From the NCBI RefSeq assembly GCF_031178195.1, contig NZ_JAPSJL010000001.1, positions 186,001-250,000 on the forward strand: a stretch of DNA of 64,000 nucleotides, in the 5' to 3' direction. Shown one piece after another: positions 1-8,577 of this stretch. Position 1 is the stretch's first letter. The number at the start of each line of letters is the position of its first letter. Made by a program: the position numbers and the translations under genes. A model generated the notes under the pieces. It was not told the DNA's origin. It made no database searches and worked only from the letters and a program-made list of their open reading frames with translations. The DNA comes from Zhihengliuella sp. GTDB lineage: Bacteria > Actinomycetota > Actinomycetes > Actinomycetales > Micrococcaceae.

Positions 1-251
1 ACGGACCACAGACGAGCGCGGTCACCGCCCTCGCGGATGAATACCACCCAGTACTGCGGCGGTACAGCTGGGAAAATACGGGTGTTCGCTGACTGAGTCC
101 GCGTGTACTCGAAGATTTCTTCATACGTTGAATCGGCATGAATGCCTCCGAAGCCGTCGCCATGATCGCGTACGTAAGCATGGCGAATCGCCTGCGCATC
201 GCTAGGTTCGATGCCAGCGCTTCGCAACAACCATTCGAGCGTCAACGCCAC
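1..251 (-). CDS. N-terminal part of a putative GIY-YIG-type protein (runs off the window)
   Basis: An open frame on the minus strand starts at a GTG (251) preceded by an AGGGGA ribosome binding site about six bases upstream, and stays open to base 1, giving 83 visible codons. It reads as a normal globular protein: an N-terminal segment LEWLLRSAGIEPSDAQAIRH, an acidic stretch, then YWVVFIREGGDRARLW. I associate this arrangement (LLxxAGIxP at the N-terminus, VVFIREGGDRARLW later) with actinobacterial proteins annotated as GIY-YIG nucleases, but the catalytic GIY-YIG part lies outside the window. The recognition is from memory and moderate. It could equally be an unrelated hypothetical protein. 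Confidence 0.5.
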   Translation of the reverse strand, partial: MALTLEWLLRSAGIEPSDAQAIRHAYVRDHGDGFGGIHADSTYEEIFEYTRTQSANTRIFPAVPPQYWVVFIREGGDRARLWS

Positions 252-375
252 TATGCGTCCCCTGTCCGGCCACACTGCCCTAGCCGTCCGGCTGGCTCCG
301 TTAGGCTACCAAGTCCGCCGAGCTGAACGGCGCCCCGTCGATAGGACCCCTCTTGGGCAATACGGCATGAATGCT

Positions 376-792
376 CTACTCCTTCGGCGCCGCCCCTTCC
401 AGCGACTCCATACTCTCCGGGCCAGTGCCAGTTGGGCCGGTGTAAGGCGTCACCTTCCCGGTCTCGTCCACGGAGTACACGTCGATATTCAGGCGGTCGC
501 GAATGCGCTGCGGCACACGGAGCGCGGCTTTCAGACCGTCATCGGGAACGATAACGGCGAACCGCGCGTCGTCGAGGTGCTCCGCCGGCATCCGCCGGAG
601 CAGTTGGCCATAGAGAGTGTCGACATCCAGCCCAATGGCCGATGTGCGTCCCTTCGCCTCGCCGAAAAGCAGTTGCTTCCCTGGCCCGGAGGCCCGGACA
701 TCGCAGTGCTCGACCTCGTACTCGACGGTCCACCCTCGCTCCGTCAGGTACCGGCCGAATGCCCCGACGACCCGCTTCTCATCTCCGCGCAT
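376..792 (-). CDS. Small PD-(D/E)XK nuclease-like hypothetical protein
   Basis: The 138-residue protein is read from the ATG at 792, which follows a GGGGAGA ribosome binding site; an ATG 14 codons earlier has no such site. The middle holds a nuclease-fold pattern: EYEVEHCDVRA (acid on a predicted strand), then LLFGEAKGRTS, an ExK pair on the next strand. This is the usual spacing of D...ExK restriction-like enzymes. A Pro/Gly-rich tail follows. It sits 90 bp downstream of the tetrulose operon on the same strand but need not be part of it. No exact family was recognised; the nuclease assignment rests only on the D-ExK motif. Confidence 0.6.
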   Translation of the reverse strand: MRGDEKRVVGAFGRYLTERGWTVEYEVEHCDVRASGPGKQLLFGEAKGRTSAIGLDVDTLYGQLLRRMPAEHLDDARFAVIVPDDGLKAALRVPQRIRDRLNIDVYSVDETGKVTPYTGPTGTGPESMESLEGAAPKE

Positions 793-881
793 GATGTCTC
801 CCCTCACACCGTTTCGGTCCACGCATCGTCCCACGGTGCGGGTAGCCGGTCCATGGTCGTCCCCTCTGAAACCGAGCGGAG

Positions 882-1688
882 CTACCGGCGCATCGGGGCT
901 TGGGAGACAGGATCCTTGGACACAGGGACGACGCCAGCGCGGCGTTGCATCCAGTGCGCCACCTGGTCAAGCAGCTCGAGGTATCTCTCTGCCTCCCAGG
1001 CGGACCTGCCGATGAACAGCCCGTCCACGCCGGGCACGGACAGTATCTGGAGGGCATTGTCCGGGGAGACCGATCCGCCGTAGAGGACGCCTCGGAGGCT
1101 TCCCCCGAATTCACGGTCGATGGCGTCAAAAACGGGTGCGACGTCCTCGGGGGCCGCCGGTCTGCCGTGCTGCCCGATCGCCCAGATCGGTTCGTAGGCC
1201 ACCAGTACCTCGTCGGTGCGGGGGACTTCCAGGATTGCCGCGCGGATCTGCGCCAGCACGTGCGGCACCGATTGCCCGGCCCGAAAGACGCTGTCCGGCT
1301 CCCCGACACACACCAGTGGTATCAGCCCGTGGCGGAGGACGCTGCGAACTTTCCGGTTCACGGTTTCGTCGGTCTCTGCGAAGTGCTGACGCCGTTCGCT
1401 GTGACCGAGCTCGACGATCCTCGCTCCGGCGTCGGCGACTTGGGGAACCGAGACCTCCCCGGTCCAGGCGCCGGCATCCTCCCAGTGCGCATTCTGCGCG
1501 CCGACGAGAACGGCGGACTCCGGCCCCAGGGCGGCGCTGACCGTGGACAGCGCCGTAGCCGGCGGGATGACGAAGGGCTGTAGCCCCGGCCACCGGTCCG
1601 GCCCGGTCGCCGCCAGAGCCTCCGCATAGGCCCTGGCTTGGGCCAGCGTCTTGTTCATCTTCCAGCTAGTGCCGACCCAGGTGGTCAT
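882..1688 (-). CDS. lerI: Triosephosphate isomerase homologue, probably L-erythrulose-1-phosphate isomerase (LerI/EryH type)
   Basis: A 268-residue TIM-barrel protein of normal TPI length. Catalytic landmarks are present: WKMN lysine near residue 11, ELGHSERR histidine near 95, AYEPIWAIG glutamate near 165, and the phosphate loop YGGSVSP. The N-terminus reads GTSWKMN instead of GGNWKMN, so the TPI active-site Asn is a Ser. I recall this variant from the tetrulose-phosphate isomerases EryH/LerI rather than glycolytic TPI. Its ATG overlaps the stop of the rpiB-like gene by 4 bp, so it is the last gene of a coupled four-gene operon. A second, non-glycolytic role is therefore likely. True TPI activity cannot be excluded. 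Confidence 0.8.
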   Translation of the reverse strand: MTTWVGTSWKMNKTLAQARAYAEALAATGPDRWPGLQPFVIPPATALSTVSAALGPESAVLVGAQNAHWEDAGAWTGEVSVPQVADAGARIVELGHSERRQHFAETDETVNRKVRSVLRHGLIPLVCVGEPDSVFRAGQSVPHVLAQIRAAILEVPRTDEVLVAYEPIWAIGQHGRPAAPEDVAPVFDAIDREFGGSLRGVLYGGSVSPDNALQILSVPGVDGLFIGRSAWEAERYLELLDQVAHWMQRRAGVVPVSKDPVSQAPMRR

Positions 1689-2152
1689 GCACGGGCCGCC
1701 GGCTCTTCGTAGGCGCAGATCGCCGCAACCTTCTCGGCTGAGGCGGAGGTGGTATCGAAGGTGTAGCCGAGCCATTCCCGGACCAGTCGACGGGCCACCT
1801 CCTGACCCACCACCCGCTGGCCGAGGCACAGCACCTGCGCGTTGTTGGACAGCACGGCGCGCTCGACGGAGAAGGAATCGTGGGCGGTCACGGCACGGAT
1901 GCCGGGCACCTTGTTCGCCGCGATGGCGACTCCCATACCGGTGCCACAGATCAGTAGCGCCCGGTCCGCCTCCCCGGCGGCGACCTTGCGGGCCGCTTCC
2001 ACCGCGATGTGCGGGTAGGCGGTGTGCCCATCCGCGCTCACGCCGACGTCGACGACGGACTCGACGCGGTCGTCGGCGAGGAGATCGGCCTTCAGTGCTT
2101 CCTTGTAGTCGAATCCGGCGTCGTCGGAACCGATGATGAGGCGATGGGTCAT
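1685..2152 (-). CDS. rpiB: RpiB/LacAB-family sugar-phosphate isomerase, probably D-erythrulose-4-phosphate isomerase
   Basis: A 155-residue RpiB homologue with the family signature [16 protein letters not shown] (catalytic Cys near residue 70) and [14 protein letters not shown]. The N-terminal [10 protein letters not shown] has Asp where ribose-5-phosphate isomerase B normally has His (DHAG). In erythritol and threitol pathways such RpiB homologues (EryI, DerI) convert D-erythrulose 4-phosphate to D-erythrose 4-phosphate. The start ATG at 2152 overlaps the kinase stop codon (ATGA) and its own stop overlaps the TPI-like start, so translation is coupled through the operon. Ordinary RpiB activity is the alternative. 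Confidence 0.85.
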   Translation of the reverse strand: MTHRLIIGSDDAGFDYKEALKADLLADDRVESVVDVGVSADGHTAYPHIAVEAARKVAAGEADRALLICGTGMGVAIAANKVPGIRAVTAHDSFSVERAVLSNNAQVLCLGQRVVGQEVARRLVREWLGYTFDTTSASAEKVAAICAYEEPAARA

Positions 2153-3912
2153 GATTCTGCTCCTGCGAGGGTAGTGGCTGGGTTGGTGAGCTTTTCCGCT
2201 GCTGCGGTCATGAGGAGGGCGAACGATGTGGCCCCCGGGTCCGGATGGCCGAGGCTTTGTTCCCCATGGGTGCGTGCCCGGCCGCGCCGGGCGGCGATCC
2301 GGGCTGTTTCGGCGGCGGCGTCGGTCGCCGCGGCCGCGCCGAGACGCCAGGCCTCGGACAACGGGAGACCCCGCGCGTGGGACTCCTTCAAGCGATCGAC
2401 GAAGGGGACGAGCGCATCCACCATGGTCTTGTCCCCCACTGATGCTCCGCCGCGATCCAGGACGGCGGAGACGCCGGCGTCCACGGCGGCGACGATCTCC
2501 GCAGAGGAGGCACCGCCGTCGTCCGTGAGCGCCGCACCGGTCGCCACGAGGGCGGCGCCCCATAGTGCGCCGGAGGTCCCGCCGGCGTTCTCGGACCAGG
2601 CTTCCCCCGCCCGGGCCAGGAGGGTCCGGATGCCGGCCCCTCGCGCGAGGGCCTCTTCCGCAGCGGAGCGGGCCGCGGAGGTTCCGAGCACCATCCCCTG
2701 ACCGTGGTCGCCGTCGCCGGCGAGTGCGTCCAGATCGCCGAGGAATCGCTCGGAGGCCTCGGCGGTCGACGCCATGGCGCCGAGCACGCTGGTCGCCATC
2801 GCGGCGAGCCGCTGTGAATCGGGCGCACCGGATGCGATTTCATCCGCTCGAGCAGGCCCGGCTCCGCCGAGTTCGACGACGTCGGCCCGCCGCTCCCTCG
2901 GGGCCATCGAGCCGGTGCGGAAGGCCGGTGTGTCCGCTGGGGCGGTCCAGCAGGCCTCGAGCTCGGGGTCCAGGAACGTCACGCTGAGGGACAACCCGGC
3001 CATATCGAGGCTGGTGACCTGCTCGCCCACCTGGGGGGCCACCACGGTGATGCCCGCTTCGTCCAGGCGTTCGGCGACCCGCGCATAGACCACGAACAGC
3101 TCCTCGTACTTGGTGTCGCCGAGGCCGTTGAGCAGCACGGCCGCGCGGCCCTCGTAGCCCCCGGCACCCCGCTCCGGCTCCTCAGCGAGAACGCCCTCGA
3201 CCAGCAAGTCCGCCACGGCCTCTGCAGTGCCCAGATCCTGTTGCGAGATCCCGGGCTCCCCGTGGATGCCGAGCCCCAGAGCCATAGTCCCGTCCGGAAC
3301 AGTGAAGAGCGGTTCGCTGGCGCCGGGGAGGGTGCAGCCGCCGAAGGCCACGCCGAGGGAACGCGTGCGTTCGTTCGCCCGCCGTCCGATCGCCTCGACG
3401 GCGTCCAGATCGTCACCTCGTTCGGCGGCCGCGCCCGCGATCTTCAGCACCAGCAGGTCGCCCGCGATGCCTCGGCGGTCGCTGTGCTGCTCCGGGGAGT
3501 TGGAGGCGATATCGTCGCTCACGGTGAGCACACGGACGTCGATCCCCTCGGCGCGCAGCATCTCGGCGGCCTGACCGAAGTGCAGGACGTCGCCGGCGTA
3601 GTTCCCGAAGCCGAGGAGCACGCCTCCGCCGCTCTCGGCCGCCCGGGCGACGGAGTACACCTGCGAAGCAGCCGGCGACGCGAAGACGTTGCCGCACGCT
3701 GCTCCGTGGGCGAACCCCGGACCGACCCAACCGGCGAAGGCCGGGTAGTGCCCGGATCCGCCGCCGAGGACCAGCGCGACCTGCCCGCGCGGCGATTCGG
3801 TGGACCGCACGACGCCGCCGTGCACGCCCTGCACGTAGTCAGAATGCGCCAGCGTGAAGCCGCGGAGGGCGTCGGCGGCGAACCGCTTGGGGTCGTTGGT
3901 CAATCGAGTCAT
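2149..3912 (-). CDS. Fused DhaK-DhaL dihydroxyacetone/tetrulose kinase
   Basis: The 587-residue protein joins a DhaK domain (about residues 1-330) to a DhaL ATP-binding domain (about 370-570), the layout of ATP-dependent dihydroxyacetone kinases. DhaK landmarks are [10 protein letters not shown] near 50 and [10 protein letters not shown] near 220, whose His forms the hemiaminal with the keto substrate. DhaL landmarks are DGDHGQGM (Mg-ATP aspartates) and GGTSGALWG. In actinobacteria close relatives act as L- or D-erythrulose kinases (LerK, DerK). The neighbouring TPI-like and RpiB-like isomerases favour an erythrulose substrate over dihydroxyacetone. It starts 1 nt after the TIM-barrel gene and overlaps the rpiB-like start by 4 bp. 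Confidence 0.88.
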   Translation of the reverse strand: MTRLTNDPKRFAADALRGFTLAHSDYVQGVHGGVVRSTESPRGQVALVLGGGSGHYPAFAGWVGPGFAHGAACGNVFASPAASQVYSVARAAESGGGVLLGFGNYAGDVLHFGQAAEMLRAEGIDVRVLTVSDDIASNSPEQHSDRRGIAGDLLVLKIAGAAAERGDDLDAVEAIGRRANERTRSLGVAFGGCTLPGASEPLFTVPDGTMALGLGIHGEPGISQQDLGTAEAVADLLVEGVLAEEPERGAGGYEGRAAVLLNGLGDTKYEELFVVYARVAERLDEAGITVVAPQVGEQVTSLDMAGLSLSVTFLDPELEACWTAPADTPAFRTGSMAPRERRADVVELGGAGPARADEIASGAPDSQRLAAMATSVLGAMASTAEASERFLGDLDALAGDGDHGQGMVLGTSAARSAAEEALARGAGIRTLLARAGEAWSENAGGTSGALWGAALVATGAALTDDGGASSAEIVAAVDAGVSAVLDRGGASVGDKTMVDALVPFVDRLKESHARGLPLSEAWRLGAAAATDAAAETARIAARRGRARTHGEQSLGHPDPGATSFALLMTAAAEKLTNPATTLAGAES

Positions 3913-3913
3913 G

Positions 3914-4918
3914 TCATTCCCCCAGTTTCACGGCGAGGATGCGGCGGATGTAATCACGGTTCAGAGCGCTGACGGAAAGGCCGTCGCCGCCGTAGTGCTC
4001 CACGCAGATCGGACCGGCGAATCCAGCGTCGAGCGCCATCTCGATGGCCCGGCGATAGTTGATGTAGCCCAGTTCCATGGGGGCCGGGGCCGTGAAGTAG
4101 GCGCCAGTGGCCGGGTCGAAGTCCCGGAAGTAGTTCTTCACGTGCCAGTAATTGGTGTGCGGCAGCATGGTCTCGAGCATCTGCTCCCAGTGCTCCACGG
4201 GTCGGTGCAGCCGGACGATGTTCCCGAGGTCCGGGTTCAGGCCGACGTTCGGCAAACCGATCTCCTCGACGAACTCGACGCTGTCCCGCGCCGCCTCGAG
4301 ATACGTGCCCTCGTAGAGCTCCAGGGAGATCTCCACCCCGAGCTCGCCGGCGCGCTCGCCGATGCGCCGGAAGCGGTCGACGGCGGTGCGGCGTACCGCG
4401 GCGTCGTCTGGGTCCTCGGCGCCGGGTGCGTGCCAGAACCACTGGGCGCGCAGCTGCTGCTCGGTCAACGGGCGGTGCAGACCGAGGCAGACGACGCCGA
4501 TCCCGAGCCGAGCCGCGCCCTCGACCGTGCGCAGGGAGTACTGGAGATTGGCCTCGGCCACATCCGGGTCCGGATCTACGACGCTCTGCCGGGTCACGGA
4601 GATCGCGCTGAACGCGAGGCCGAACTCCGCGGCCGTCGCGAGGAGCTCGCTGCTGCTGCCGGCGGTGAGGTCGCCCGGGCGGATCCACGAGTCGGTGAGG
4701 TCCACATGGTCGAATCCGGCGGCGGCCACCTCGCGCAGAGCAGGGCGCCAGCGCTCCGCGGAGGCATCCGTCAGGCGGGTGCCGTCCCCCAGGGCACCGG
4801 GGAAGGACATCATCGAGGCACCGATGGGCCAGGCCGCGGATGTCCACCCGGGGGGACCGGGCGGTGCGCCGGGCTCGGGTCGGGTGTCCGCGCCAGCGAG
4901 CGCCGGGTTCAACGTCAT
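3914..4918 (-). CDS. Xylose-isomerase-like TIM-barrel sugar isomerase/epimerase or decarboxylase
   Basis: First gene of the left arm, 334 residues, with GGAGG just before its ATG. The fold is recognisable from motifs of the AP-endonuclease-2/xylose-isomerase-like superfamily: SLELYEGTYLE (metal-binding Glu), VGLNPDLGN (Asp), YWHVKNYF (His) and ICVEHYGGDG (C-terminal Glu). These supply the usual four metal ligands. Members isomerise, epimerise or, in the D-apionate pathway enzyme OiaC (as I recall), decarboxylate a 3-oxo sugar acid to L-erythrulose. That last reaction would feed the adjacent kinase and isomerases directly. The precise reaction cannot be read from sequence. About 30 Pro/Ala-rich residues precede the domain. 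Confidence 0.8.
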   Translation of the reverse strand: MTLNPALAGADTRPEPGAPPGPPGWTSAAWPIGASMMSFPGALGDGTRLTDASAERWRPALREVAAAGFDHVDLTDSWIRPGDLTAGSSSELLATAAEFGLAFSAISVTRQSVVDPDPDVAEANLQYSLRTVEGAARLGIGVVCLGLHRPLTEQQLRAQWFWHAPGAEDPDDAAVRRTAVDRFRRIGERAGELGVEISLELYEGTYLEAARDSVEFVEEIGLPNVGLNPDLGNIVRLHRPVEHWEQMLETMLPHTNYWHVKNYFRDFDPATGAYFTAPAPMELGYINYRRAIEMALDAGFAGPICVEHYGGDGLSVSALNRDYIRRILAVKLGE

Positions 4919-4958
4919 GGGTACCTCCAGAGAGTCGGGCGATCGTTTCGTGGATGCT

Positions 4959-4978
4959 ATAGGATCTTGTATGATCTA
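4959..4978. promoter_or_regulatory. Candidate GntR operator in the divergent promoter
   Basis: Between the two divergent arms lies ATAGGATCTTGTATGATCTA, an imperfect inverted repeat (TAGGATC against GATCTA). It shares ATAGGATC followed by TTG with a site upstream of the PdxA-like gene (5818-5837). Location and repetition suggest the binding site of the adjacent GntR-family regulator; binding is inferred. Confidence 0.45.
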
Positions 4979-5009
4979 GACAACACTGCCGGGCCGGTAG
5001 ACTCCCGGC

Positions 5010-5741
5010 ATGACCGCTGACTCGACCCCCTCCGCCCCGCCTCAGCTCAGCCGCAAGATCCTGCGGGACGACGTGTATGACACCCTGCTGGAGATGCTGC
5101 TGGACAGCAGGATCAAGGCCGGTTCGTCACTGAGCATCGACGCGCTGGCGCGTCAGCTCGGGGTCTCCCCCACGCCGGTGCGCGAGGCGCTCGTGCAGCT
5201 CGAGCACACTGGCCTCGTCTCACGGGCCGCACTCAAGGGGTACCGGGTGGCACCACCACTCTCCCCGGAGCAGATGGCGGAGCTCGTCGACGCCCGCATG
5301 GTCGTCGAGCTGGCGGCCATCGAACGCGCTGCAGGTCGCGCGGCCGAGGTCGTCCCCGCTCTGAGGGCCGCCCATGCCCGGCATGCCGGGGTGATCGCCG
5401 AGATGGGCGCCCTCGGCGACGACAGCGCCCACCACACGGCGGCGAGCATGCGCCGATACTTCGACGCCGACTGGGGCTTCCACACCGTCATCATGCAGAG
5501 CAGCGGCAACCGCTACCTGCTGCAGATGCTCGAGGGCCTGGGAACGCACGTGCACCGGCTGCGCCAGGCCGTGGGGCACGGCGTCTCCGACGCCTCCACG
5601 GCCCTGCACGAGCACGCCGAGATCCTCTACGCCCTGGAGTCCGAGCGACCGCAGGATGCAGTCGAGGCCATGCGCCGGCATCTGCAGGGGGTGCGCTGCC
5701 GCGCGGTGGCCGATGAGGAGAACGCCGACCACGCGGACTAG
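5010..5741 (+). CDS. GntR-family transcriptional regulator (FCD type)
   Basis: A 243-residue regulator. The N-terminal winged helix (about 20-85) shows the GntR pattern: a VYDTLLEMLL helix, SIDALARQLGVSPTPVREAL as the recognition region, and a wing around GYRVAPP. The C-terminal helical domain (about 95-235) has the FCD pattern DARMVVELAAIERAA, a D/H metal-site helix FDADWGFHTVIMQSSGN, and HEHAEILYALE. It is divergent from the kinase/isomerase arm and upstream of the PdxA-TctCBA arm, so it probably controls both in response to a pathway acid or phosphate. There is no Shine-Dalgarno; TAGACT lies six bases before the ATG, suggesting a leaderless mRNA. Confidence 0.88.
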   Translation: MTADSTPSAPPQLSRKILRDDVYDTLLEMLLDSRIKAGSSLSIDALARQLGVSPTPVREALVQLEHTGLVSRAALKGYRVAPPLSPEQMAELVDARMVVELAAIERAAGRAAEVVPALRAAHARHAGVIAEMGALGDDSAHHTAASMRRYFDADWGFHTVIMQSSGNRYLLQMLEGLGTHVHRLRQAVGHGVSDASTALHEHAEILYALESERPQDAVEAMRRHLQGVRCRAVADEENADHAD

Positions 5742-5811
5742 CCCTCCCGTGGAGAGTTTTCGCGAGCCTCCTTGCGCCCCCAGTGTGACCTCTGTCATGA
5801 TGGCGACCATC

Positions 5812-5840
5812 GATCCAATAGGATCCTTGATTCGAGAATC
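5812..5840. promoter_or_regulatory. Clustered inverted repeats upstream of the PdxA-like gene
   Basis: Two short inverted repeats abut in the 130-bp leader: GATCC-AATA-GGATC (5812-5825) and GATTC-GA-GAATC (5829-5840). The stretch from 5818 repeats the ATAGGATC...TTG core of the divergent promoter site at 4959. They are likely operators of the GntR protein, placed about 35-60 bp before the PdxA start. This is inferred from repetition only. Confidence 0.4.
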
Positions 5841-5874
5841 ATCGCCTCCATCCCTTCCGCACCGAGGAAAGAAC

Positions 5875-6882
5875 ATGACCTCAACTCTCAGCCCGTCCCG
5901 CCCCCGGATCGCCCTGACGATGGGCGACCCCTCCGGCATCGGCCCCGAGCTAGCCGTCAAACTGCTCGCTGAGCCGGCGAACCTCGCCCGCGCCGATGTC
6001 CTGGTGCTCGCCAGCCGGGCCGAGGTGGAGGCGGCTGCCGCTGAGGCGGGCGTCGTCGTTCCCCTCGCCGCGGCGCCCGACCCCGAGCATGCCACCCCTG
6101 TCGGCAGCGACCTCCAGGACCGAGCGGTCCCTCGTGGACAAGTCAGCAAGGAGGCCGGCGAGCGGGTCAAGGCGGACCTGCTGAAGGCGCTCGCCATGTA
6201 CAAGGCCGGCGAGGTGGACGGCATCATGTTCACCCCGCTCAACAAGACCGCCCTCCATCTCGCCGGCATGAATGAGGAGGACGAGCTCCGCTGGTTCGCC
6301 ATGGAGCTGGGCTACGAGGGGACGACGTCGGAGCTGAACTTCGTCCCGGGGCTGACCACCTCGCGGGTGACATCCCATGTGGCCCTGAAGGACGTCGCGC
6401 CCAAGATCAATGAACGCTCGGTGCTCGAGGCCATCCGCCTGCTGCACTCGGTGATCCGTGACTCAGGCGTCGAGGCGCCCCGCCTGGCGGTGTGCGCGCT
6501 GAACCCGCACGCGGGAGAGAACGGGCAGTTCGGGCGCGAGGAGATCGATCACATCGCCCCGGGCGTGCAGCTCGCCCAGCAGGAGGGCATCGACGCCTCC
6601 GGGCCGTTCCCCTGCGACACGATCTTCATCAAGGCTCGCGATGGCGAGTACGACGGCGTCGTGACCATGTACCACGACCAGGGGCAGATCGCTATGAAGC
6701 TCATGGGGTTCGACCAGGGCGTCACCGTTCAGGGCGGGCTCCCGGTCCCGATCGCGACCCCGGCGCACGGCACCGCCTACGAGATCGTCGGCCAGGGCAT
6801 CGCCCACACCGGGCCCACCCAGCGTGCCTTCGACATCATCACGGCACTGGGTCAGCGCACAGCCGCTCACACCCAGTCCTGA
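5875..6882 (+). CDS. PdxA-family NAD-dependent dehydrogenase (PdxA2 type, catabolic)
   Basis: 335 residues, started at the ATG at 5875 behind GAGGAAAG. Family motifs in order: TMGDPSGIGPEL at the N-terminus, TPLNKTALHLAGM, TSHVALKDV (metal His), CALNPHAGENGQFG, MYHDQGQIAMKL (metal His) and GGLPVPIATPAHGTAYEI (metal His). PdxA proteins oxidise a hydroxyl beside a carboxylate, and the beta-keto acid then decarboxylates. PdxA2 members act on 4-phospho-tetronates. Related enzymes beside TctABC-type transporters act on other acids, such as TphB on the terephthalate diol. The catabolic setting argues against vitamin B6 synthesis. No DUF1537 acid-sugar kinase is nearby, so the substrate may be unphosphorylated. 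Confidence 0.85.
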   Translation: MTSTLSPSRPRIALTMGDPSGIGPELAVKLLAEPANLARADVLVLASRAEVEAAAAEAGVVVPLAAAPDPEHATPVGSDLQDRAVPRGQVSKEAGERVKADLLKALAMYKAGEVDGIMFTPLNKTALHLAGMNEEDELRWFAMELGYEGTTSELNFVPGLTTSRVTSHVALKDVAPKINERSVLEAIRLLHSVIRDSGVEAPRLAVCALNPHAGENGQFGREEIDHIAPGVQLAQQEGIDASGPFPCDTIFIKARDGEYDGVVTMYHDQGQIAMKLMGFDQGVTVQGGLPVPIATPAHGTAYEIVGQGIAHTGPTQRAFDIITALGQRTAAHTQS

Positions 6883-7016
6883 GCTCCTTCCCTCATTACC
6901 GTTTTTCCCTCATACCCGTTCCACTAAGCAACTCCCGCACTCACCCTTCATCCCGGAGCACCGGATCTTTCGCAGCAGCACCCTTCCGGAGCCCCACTCT
7001 CAACGAGGAGATTCCC

Positions 7017-8000
7017 ATGCACGCCAAGAAGACCCTGCTCCTGACCTCCGTCGCCATCCTGGGCACGGCGACGCTGGCCGCATGCTCATCGACCGGCGGC
7101 GACGCCGGGGCCGAGGCGGCCGGCGACTACTCGCCCGGCGAGCGGATCACGATGACCGTCCCGTTCAGCGCCGGCGGTGGCTCGGACCTCGCCGGGCGCG
7201 CCACGGCCAGCGGCCTCGAGGACGTCACCGGCACCACCATCACGGTCGAGAACCGCGACGGCGGATCCGGCGCGGTCGGGTACTCCCACTTCATGGGGCT
7301 CGAAGGCGACCCGACGCAACTACTGGCCACCGAGACGGCCCTGATGGCGCTGCCGCTGGTCCAGGACGTCAAGTTCGACTACAACACGTTCACGCCGATC
7401 ATGAAGATGGGCGACGACTACACCTTGGTGACCGTCGCACCCGATTCGCCGTTCGAGACCTGCACCGATGTGGTGGAGGCCGCCCGCGACGGGCGCGTCG
7501 TCGCCGCCGTCTCGGGGACGACGAGCCTGGACTCGATCGTCTTCAGCCTCATCGAAGACGATCAGGACATCGAGTTCGACCGCGTCCCGTACGAGTCCGG
7601 CAGCGAGGTCCTCGCTGGTCTGATGGGCGGGCACGTCGACGTCGCATCCCTCAACCCGGGCGAGATCGCCGGGCAGCTCGAGTCCGGCGACCTCAAGGCC
7701 CTGTGCGCGCTCGCCCCGGAGCGGTACGAGTACGAGCTGCTGGCAGACATCCCCACGGGGCAGGAGCAGGGGATCGATGTGGCGTTCGCCCAGTTCCGCG
7801 GCTACATCGCCCCGGGCGGCATCGACGACGAGGCGAAGGAGTACTGGGTCGAGGCCGGCCGCGAGTTCGCCGACTCCGAGGCGTTCACGGAGTACATCGA
7901 GGCGAACTACATGCAGGCCGCGCCGCTCTACGGCGACGAGTTCACCGCCTACCTGGACGAGTACAACGAGAACCTCAAGAAGGGCCTCGGAATTGAGTGA
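7017..8000 (+). CDS. tctC: Tripartite tricarboxylate transporter substrate-binding lipoprotein (TctC)
   Basis: 327 residues beginning with a lipoprotein signal peptide: two lysines, a hydrophobic core and the lipobox LAAC, with Cys23 as the likely lipidated residue. The mature part has the Bug/TctC pattern: ITMTVPFSAGGGSDLAGRA near the start, where family members bind a carboxylate through the loop after the first strand, then TITVENRDGGSGAVG, and LMGGHVDVASLNPGE in the second lobe. It captures a carboxylated substrate outside the membrane for TctAB. It follows the PdxA-like gene by 134 bp and overlaps the tctB start. The ligand is unknown; the operon suggests a sugar acid. Confidence 0.9.
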   Translation: MHAKKTLLLTSVAILGTATLAACSSTGGDAGAEAAGDYSPGERITMTVPFSAGGGSDLAGRATASGLEDVTGTTITVENRDGGSGAVGYSHFMGLEGDPTQLLATETALMALPLVQDVKFDYNTFTPIMKMGDDYTLVTVAPDSPFETCTDVVEAARDGRVVAAVSGTTSLDSIVFSLIEDDQDIEFDRVPYESGSEVLAGLMGGHVDVASLNPGEIAGQLESGDLKALCALAPERYEYELLADIPTGQEQGIDVAFAQFRGYIAPGGIDDEAKEYWVEAGREFADSEAFTEYIEANYMQAAPLYGDEFTAYLDEYNENLKKGLGIE

Positions 8001-8568
8001 CACCCAGACCCGCGCCTCCGTCTCGGGCATCGTCGGCAACGCGGTCCTCGCCGCCGTCGGCGGCGCGGCCCTGGCCGGGGGCCTGGGATTCGGCGTCACC
8101 ACCGAGGCGGGGCTGATCGGTCCGGGCTTCCTGCCCTCGGTGGCGGGCGCGCTGGTCCTCGTCTTCTCCCTGGTGGAGATCGTCAGACTGTACGCTGCCC
8201 GCCCCGCGGCGGCCGCACCGTCGCCGTCAGAGGCGTCGTCGGCCGTCGCGGAGGAGGCGCAGGGCACAGTCGGTGACCCCCCAGCGGACGGTTCCAAGGC
8301 GCTGGATACCTTCGGACGCACCGCCCGTCAGCAGACGACGGCGGTGTGGAAAGTCTTCGGGACCATCGGAGCAGCCGTCCTGCTGGTGCCCCTCCTCGGC
8401 ATGATCCCGGCACTGGGGCTTCTGGTGCTGGCCCTGGGACTGTGGGTGGAACGCCGCCCGGTGGTCCCAGTCGTGCTCACATCCGTCGGCGCGATGGTCT
8501 TCGCGTACATCGTCTTCGTCCGGGTCCTACACGTCCCCGTGCCCACCGGACCGCTCGGATTCGTCTAG
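7993..8568 (+). CDS. tctB: Tripartite tricarboxylate transporter small membrane subunit (TctB)
   Basis: 191 residues with four predicted membrane helices: one near residue 15, one around GFLPSVAGALVLVFSLVEI, then, after an Ala/Ser/acid-rich cytoplasmic loop, a pair with GTIGAAVLLVPLLGMIPALGL and VVLTSVGAMVFAYIVF. This is the TctB plan. No ATG fits; the frame begins with a TTG at 7993 inside the tctC 3' end, behind AGAAGGG. The overlap implies translational coupling to tctC. TctA follows after 9 bp. Confidence 0.85.
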   Translation: MSDTQTRASVSGIVGNAVLAAVGGAALAGGLGFGVTTEAGLIGPGFLPSVAGALVLVFSLVEIVRLYAARPAAAAPSPSEASSAVAEEAQGTVGDPPADGSKALDTFGRTARQQTTAVWKVFGTIGAAVLLVPLLGMIPALGLLVLALGLWVERRPVVPVVLTSVGAMVFAYIVFVRVLHVPVPTGPLGFV

Positions 8569-8577
8569 GAGAACCCC

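Noticed and set aside
211-1083. Long plus-strand open frame opposite the small nuclease-like gene and the TPI-like gene
   Set aside because: It has no ribosome binding site, atypical amino-acid content, and lies antisense to a gene with full TPI motifs; it is a GC-driven shadow frame.
5875-6882. Assignment as biosynthetic pdxA (vitamin B6)
   Set aside because: It sits between a GntR regulator and a TctCBA transporter, opposite sugar-phosphate genes, with no ksgA or other B6 context.
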